From contig DPKX01000294.1 of assembly GCA_003542295.1 (NCBI GenBank), forward strand, positions 1-9,521: a stretch of DNA of 9,521 bases, given 5' to 3'. Each line of letters starts with the position of its first letter. Positions within the stretch are counted from its first letter, which is position 1. Made by a program: the position numbers and the translations under genes. The DNA is from Candidatus Atribacter hydrocarboniphilus. GTDB lineage: Bacteria; Atribacterota; Atribacteria; Atribacterales; Atribacteraceae. The notes below the pieces were generated by a model. The model ran no database searches, was not told the DNA's origin, and worked only from the letters and a program-made list of their open reading frames with translations. This document shows positions 6,462-9,521 of the stretch, piece by piece.

Positions 6462-7140
6462 TTTTCATTTCCCAAGCAAGAATTACTGCTTCAGCAACTT
6501 CTTTCATGCTCTTCTTTTTATTCATACTGTATCTCTGAATCCTTCGGTAAGCTTCCTCTTCATTGATATTATATTCAGCCATTAAAAATCCCTTGGCTCT
6601 TTCAATCTTTTTCCGTGTCTCTAATTCTTCTTTGACAAATTCACTTTCCATGAGCAAACGATAATTTTCTATAACGACGGCTGCTTGGTTGGCAATGGTT
6701 GTTAAGGTTTTAATATCGTCCTCATGAAAATCTCGTGGTTCTGAGGTATAGAGATTAAGCACACCAACTATTCTCCCTCTGACCATTAAGGGGAGACTTA
6801 CCAAGGAGCAAAGGCCCTCTTTTTCAGCAATTTCTTTATTTCGGTAATAAGGGTCATTGCGCACGTCAGCTATTATCATCGGTTTTTTTTCTAAAGCAAC
6901 TTTTCCAGCCACCCCTTCCCCCAATTTGATCGGCGGCTTTTTATTATAAGCTTCGCTCACCGACTGAGTTGCCTTAATCTCTAGAACTTTTTTCTTTTCA
7001 TCTAGAAGCATAAGCGAGCAAATATTGGATTTCATCACCTGAGCAGTTATATTCACCATAAGCCGGAGAACATCTTCAAATCCTTTATCCGATATAATTA
7101 ATTGACTTATTTGCGATATGGCATCAAGTTCTTCTTTCAT
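6451..7140 (-). CDS. GAF-ANTAR domain protein (putative RNA-binding transcription antiterminator)
   Basis: The 229-residue protein has a sensory GAF domain (about 15-165), with motifs such as LGEGVAGKVALEKKPMIIAD and LVSLPLMVRGRIVGVLNLY. A short helical linker leads to a C-terminal ANTAR domain (about 170-224) with the conserved IERAKGFLMAEYNINEEEAY and MKEVAEAVI helices. ANTAR proteins bind paired hairpins in leader RNAs to prevent termination; the GAF domain would sense a small ligand or redox signal, unknown here. No transmembrane segment or kinase domain is present. I start it at ATG 7140, because GGGAGG sits 6 nt upstream and the protein then opens MKEELDAISQ. The longer frame from 7221 adds 27 residues that resemble translated promoter DNA. 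Its target is not obvious nearby. Confidence 0.9.
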   Translation of the reverse strand: MKEELDAISQISQLIISDKGFEDVLRLMVNITAQVMKSNICSLMLLDEKKKVLEIKATQSVSEAYNKKPPIKLGEGVAGKVALEKKPMIIADVRNDPYYRNKEIAEKEGLCSLVSLPLMVRGRIVGVLNLYTSEPRDFHEDDIKTLTTIANQAAVVIENYRLLMESEFVKEELETRKKIERAKGFLMAEYNINEEEAYRRIQRYSMNKKKSMKEVAEAVILAWEMKKKI

Positions 7141-7469
7141 AATCTGCCTCCCTGGATAAAAATGCACTATAATTATATAACAGTGATGAGTGAAATAGCA
7201 TTGATGTGGAACAATAAACATGTTCTTATTAGGAAAAAGCCAGGGATGAGGAGGTTAGCTTTTAAAAATCCCCTCTAAAAAGCGAGGTCAATAATTTATG
7301 AGTGGAACTTCTTCTTATTTAAGGGTTGGTGCTCAGTGATAGTGATTTTTATATGGTTTTTTTGTACCTTCCAAAAAAAAGATAAAAATACCAACCTTTT
7401 TAAAGTCTTATTTCTTAGGAAAAATGAATTAAGTCATTATATTTTTCATTCATATAAGGAGGTATTCCC
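7141..7469. other. divergent intergenic region between the GAF-ANTAR gene and the phosphohexomutase
   Basis: This 329-bp gap contains the GAF-ANTAR ribosome site GGGAGG (7152-7147, minus strand) and a perfect minus-strand TATAAT (7177-7172) without a good -35. At 7234-7285 there are degenerate repeat-like pieces (GCCAGGGATGAGGAGG and AATCCCCTCT...GCGAGG). The large hairpin lies at 7321-7399, and AAGGAGG (7456-7462) lies 7 nt before the phosphohexomutase ATG. A TATATT at 7438-7443 may be its -10, but I see no matching -35. No small gene is credible. Confidence 0.6.
7321..7399. repeat. large imperfect hairpin in the phosphohexomutase upstream region
   Basis: Nested inverted repeats: AAGGGTTGGT (7321-7330) with ACCAACCTTT (7390-7399), 10 bp with one G.T pair; ATTTTTAT (7345-7352) with ATAAAAAT (7382-7389), 8 bp perfect; and a T7/A8 pair (7357-7363 with 7373-7380) around a 9-nt loop. 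The left side carries a 14-nt bulge (7331-7344). It could be a miniature inverted-repeat element or a leader-RNA structure. It does not match any riboswitch I recognise. Confidence 0.5.
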
Positions 7470-8819
7470 ATGGAAAAGCTATTCGGAACTTTTGGTATTC
7501 GGCGAATTGTAAATGAAGTGCTCACACCGGATTTTGCATTAAAATTAGCTTACAGCTTCGGAACTTATATCAATCGAGAAATCGTTGTTGTGGGAAGAGA
7601 TGCCCGAAAACACAGTGAAATGATCTATGATGCCGTTATCTCCGGCCTCCTTGCTTGTGGTTGCCAAGTGATTGAATTAGGGCTCACCGCTACTCCTACC
7701 CTTCAATGGGCTTGTCGGCAATGGGATGCTTGGGGAGCAATGATTACTGCCAGCCATAACCCTCCTCAATGGAATGGCATTAAATTTATGGAAAAAACCG
7801 GTAAAGGTTTAGATCGCGAAAAAGATGTTGATGTAGAAAAAATTTTTTTTTCTGAAAAATATCATTTGGTTCCCTGGATGGATGTTCCGCAAAAAACCAT
7901 TAAACGAGACGTAAACGATGACTATATTCGAGCAATCGTTGCTAAAGTGAATCTCCCTCTTATCCAACAAAGCCGATTCCGAATTGTTGTTGACTGTGCA
8001 AACGGAGCACCATGTTTGATTACCCCTCAATTGTTAAGCGATCTTGGCTGCCGAGTTGTAAGTCTCAACGCCCATCCCGATGGTCGCTTTCCAGGGAGAA
8101 ATCCTGAACCTACTCCCGATAATTTAACCGATCTTACCACTCTTATTACCCATGCATCCTTTCATATCGGTTTTGCTCAGGATGGAGACGGTGATCGTTT
8201 AATTGTGATTCGTCCTAATGGTGAATTTGTTCCAGGTGACTATAGCGTAAGTTTGGTTGCTAATGAATTAGCCTCGCAGAATATCCCCGGCCCAATTGTA
8301 ACTACCGTTGCGACCTCCAGTATGTTAAAGGATATTGCTATAAAGACCGGAAGGGGATTTCTATCCACCGCTGTCGGTGACCTGGTTGTAGCCAAAGCTC
8401 TACAAGAAAATAATGGGATTTTTGGCTGTGAAGAAAACGGAGGAATGATCTTTCCAGACTTTGTTTGGGGAAGAGACGGAGCTATGGCGGCAGCCCGAAT
8501 CCTTCACATCATGGCAACCAAAGAAAAATCTCTTGATGACCTTCTGAAAGAACTTCCTCAATATTTCCAGATTAAAATGAAAAAGGCCGTTAATCCTGAG
8601 AAAAAAGAGAAAATATTGAGTGAAATAGATCGATTAACTTCGGAAGAAGAAAATCGGATTACGATTGATGGATACAAAGTTTTTTACCCCGATGGTTCTT
8701 GGCTTTTAATCCGACCCTCAGGTACCGAACCTCTCCTTCGTATCTTTGCTGAATCTCGAGATGCCGAAAGAGCTCAAGTCATTGTTCAAAAATACCTAGA
8801 TATCATTAATACAATTTAA
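7470..8819 (+). CDS. glmM: phosphohexomutase, archaeal-type phosphoglucosamine / phosphomannomutase
   Basis: The 449-residue protein has the four-domain alpha-D-phosphohexomutase layout. The catalytic phosphoserine loop is TASHNP (93-98, Ser95). The metal loop is DGDGDR (238-243), with Asp238, 240 and 242 binding Mg. The sugar-specificity loop is GCEENGG (319-325) and the phosphate loop is RPSGTEPLLRIF (415-426). It interconverts hexose 1- and 6-phosphates for cell-envelope sugars. The LFGTFGIR opening and the EENGG loop resemble archaeal GlmM-type enzymes rather than the GEQSGH loop of classical bacterial GlmM, so glucosamine phosphate is the likelier substrate but mannose or glucose phosphate is possible. 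An unusual point is GIRR (9-12) where relatives generally have GxRG. AAGGAGG is 7 nt before the ATG. It appears monocistronic. Confidence 0.88.
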   Translation: MEKLFGTFGIRRIVNEVLTPDFALKLAYSFGTYINREIVVVGRDARKHSEMIYDAVISGLLACGCQVIELGLTATPTLQWACRQWDAWGAMITASHNPPQWNGIKFMEKTGKGLDREKDVDVEKIFFSEKYHLVPWMDVPQKTIKRDVNDDYIRAIVAKVNLPLIQQSRFRIVVDCANGAPCLITPQLLSDLGCRVVSLNAHPDGRFPGRNPEPTPDNLTDLTTLITHASFHIGFAQDGDGDRLIVIRPNGEFVPGDYSVSLVANELASQNIPGPIVTTVATSSMLKDIAIKTGRGFLSTAVGDLVVAKALQENNGIFGCEENGGMIFPDFVWGRDGAMAAARILHIMATKEKSLDDLLKELPQYFQIKMKKAVNPEKKEKILSEIDRLTSEEENRITIDGYKVFYPDGSWLLIRPSGTEPLLRIFAESRDAERAQVIVQKYLDIINTI

Positions 8820-8839
8820 TACTTAGATTTTTTATGTAG

Positions 8840-8859
8840 GGGTGCAATTCATTGCGCCC
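8840..8859. repeat. GGGTGCAAT / ATTGCGCCC hairpin repeat
   Basis: Nine-nt arms (8840-8848 and 8851-8859) with one G.T pair around a 2-nt centre, 20 bp after the phosphohexomutase stop. Units of the type TAGGGGYGCAAT..ATTGCGCCC are widespread intergenic repeats in bacteria. It lacks a T-run, so I call it a repeat and not a terminator. Confidence 0.55.
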
Positions 8860-8912
8860 AATATTGAGTATTTTAATCTCCTCCCCACCTTCTCTATTTT
8901 TTTCTTTTTTCC

Positions 8913-8947
8913 TCTTCTCTGGTGGGAGAAATTCAGGGTTAGGATGG
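8913..8947. repeat. degenerate copy of the palindromic intergenic repeat
   Basis: TTCTC (8915-8919) and GAGAA (8926-8930) flank TGGTGG and are followed by GGGTTAGGATGG. This is the same arm-loop-arm plus GGATG tail arrangement as at 1434-1469, but eroded. Confidence 0.4.
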
Positions 8948-9020
8948 CAACTATTTTCATCCTCATCTGGTGCTGCCATGCAGCATGAAGGGTTATCCTG
9001 AAAATGCCATCAAATGAATT

Positions 9021-9049
9021 CCTCCATTGATGAGGAGATTAGGGGGGGT
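9021..9049. repeat. degenerate copy of the palindromic intergenic repeat
   Basis: CCTCCATTGATGAGGAG followed by ATTAGGGGGGG. The TTGATG loop is kept, the arms are short (CCTC/GAGG), and the G-rich tail is present as in the better copy at 1434-1469. Confidence 0.4.
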
Positions 9050-9073
9050 GTGTTTATAAAATAATGAAAGGAA

Positions 9074-9521
9074 TTAGCTAATACAATTCACGTATTCAAG
9101 GACATACGGATTCATTTTTTTCTCATTTCCAATCGTTGTTTCCGGGCCGTGACCAGGAAAAACTCTAGTTTCATCATCAAAACATTGCATGATCATGGTC
9201 AGGGACCCAAGGATCTCCTGAAACGAACCCCCGGTATGATCGGTTCTTCCTATTGACCCAGAAAAAAGCGTATCACCGCAAAAAAGCCATTTCTGTTTAG
9301 GAAAGGATAAACACATACTTCCCGGTGTATGGCCAGGACTATGATAAAAGTAAACTTCTTCATCAAACAGTTCAAAAAGTTCTTTTTTTCCTCGAATTAG
9401 AATATCTGGTTCAGGCGATTGATAAGGTCGAAAAAATTCTACCGATAAGTTAAGATCAGGGTGGTTAAGATAGGCCACATCAGCTTCATATACTATTATC
9501 TTGGCAAAGGGAAAATAGTTT
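9074..9521 (-). CDS. metallo-beta-lactamase-fold hydrolase, glyoxalase II-like, C-terminal part (runs off right edge)
   Basis: About 148 C-terminal codons are visible; the frame stays open to the window edge, so the N terminus with the HxHxDH metal motif lies outside. The visible part has YHSPGHTPGSMCLSF, carrying a metal-binding His, then LFCGDTLFSGSIGRTD with the bridging Asp, and VFPGHGPETTIGNEKKMNPY with the last metal-binding His. These match hydroxyacylglutathione-hydrolase-like (YcbL-type) enzymes that hydrolyse thioesters with two metal ions. The GTG at 9478 is not the start: the upstream in-frame codons read NYFPFAKIIVYEAD, which fits the family's strand before the AYL..PDLNLS region. 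The true substrate is unknown. It converges on the phosphohexomutase gene. Confidence 0.9.
   Translation of the reverse strand, partial: NYFPFAKIIVYEADVAYLNHPDLNLSVEFFRPYQSPEPDILIRGKKELFELFDEEVYFYHSPGHTPGSMCLSFPKQKWLFCGDTLFSGSIGRTDHTGGSFQEILGSLTMIMQCFDDETRVFPGHGPETTIGNEKKMNPYVLEYVNCIS

Larger units (their letters stand above)
8820..9073. other. gene-free interval between convergent genes, rich in repeats
   Basis: This 254-bp interval has no credible gene. It holds the hairpin repeat at 8840-8859, a 44-nt nearly pure pyrimidine tract at 8877-8920, two degenerate palindromic repeats (8913-8947 and 9021-9049), AGGATG/CATCCT arms (8941-8946 and 8958-8963) and a TGCTGC-cat-GCAGCA hairpin (8971-8985). 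None is followed by a clean T-run, so the terminator of either convergent gene is unclear. Confidence 0.65.

Noticed and set aside
7141..7221. 27-residue N-terminal extension of the GAF-ANTAR protein
   Set aside because: It lies upstream of the GGGAGG ribosome site and covers the likely promoter (TATAAT at 7177-7172); the peptide resembles no domain.
7222..7469. ANTAR-binding dual hairpin or known riboswitch upstream of the phosphohexomutase
   Set aside because: The hairpin at 7321-7399 lacks paired six-base loops and no aptamer core I know is visible.
9476..9478. GTG 9478 as the start of the metallo-hydrolase
   Set aside because: The frame remains open to the window edge and its upstream residues fit the family fold; the essential HxHxDH motif must lie further upstream.
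1..9521. CRISPR array, tRNA, rRNA, insertion sequence or phage genes
   Set aside because: No regularly spaced direct repeats, no tRNA-like cloverleaf or rRNA segment, and no transposase, integrase or structural phage gene is seen on either strand.

Overview
The window reads as an ordinary chromosomal stretch of an AT-rich, anaerobic bacterium. It holds eight complete protein genes and two partial genes at the edges, with strongly predicted functions for most. The ferredoxin-linked 2-oxoacid oxidoreductase (iorA/iorB), an ATP-type PEP carboxykinase, an archaeal-type phosphohexomutase and degenerate palindromic intergenic repeats fit a fermentative, peptide- or amino-acid-using anaerobe. Atribacterota- or deep-branching Firmicutes/Thermotogota-like lineages are possible, but this is a weak guess; nothing here fixes the taxonomy.

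Layout. 1-296 (-) is the N-terminal third or less of pckA, leaving the window at the left edge. 530-1345 (+) is a divergent alpha/beta hydrolase; both have candidate promoters in the 233-bp gap between them. 1346-1794 has no gene; it carries palindromic repeats and a long perfect hairpin that may end the operon to its right. 1795-4599 (-) is a compact operon transcribed yjbQ > iorA > iorB: a UPF0047 protein, then the alpha and beta subunits of indolepyruvate:ferredoxin oxidoreductase, which overlap by ATGA. 4744-6445 (+), divergent from it, encodes the ATPase and membrane permease of a zinc/manganese-type ABC importer; the substrate-binding protein is not in view. 6451-7140 (-) converges on the permease and encodes a stand-alone GAF-ANTAR protein, a likely RNA-binding antiterminator. 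7470-8819 (+) encodes a phosphoglucosamine/phosphomannomutase of archaeal type, preceded by a large imperfect hairpin. 8820-9073 is gene-free and rich in degenerate repeats and a polypyrimidine tract. 9074-9521 (-) is the C-terminal part of a metallo-beta-lactamase-fold (glyoxalase II-like) hydrolase that runs off the right edge.

How the genes fit together. iorAB oxidises aryl-pyruvates made by transamination of aromatic amino acids, giving acyl-CoA, CO2 and reduced ferredoxin, and needs thiamine diphosphate. The co-transcribed yjbQ belongs to a family with reported thiamine-phosphate synthase side activity, so a cofactor link is possible but unproven. The metal importer, GAF-ANTAR regulator, phosphohexomutase and hydrolases are separate housekeeping units.

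No convincing new multi-gene system is visible. The most useful points are start-site corrections (TTG for iorA, CTG for the permease, a shorter GAF-ANTAR protein), several intergenic structures, and a few unusual motif residues.
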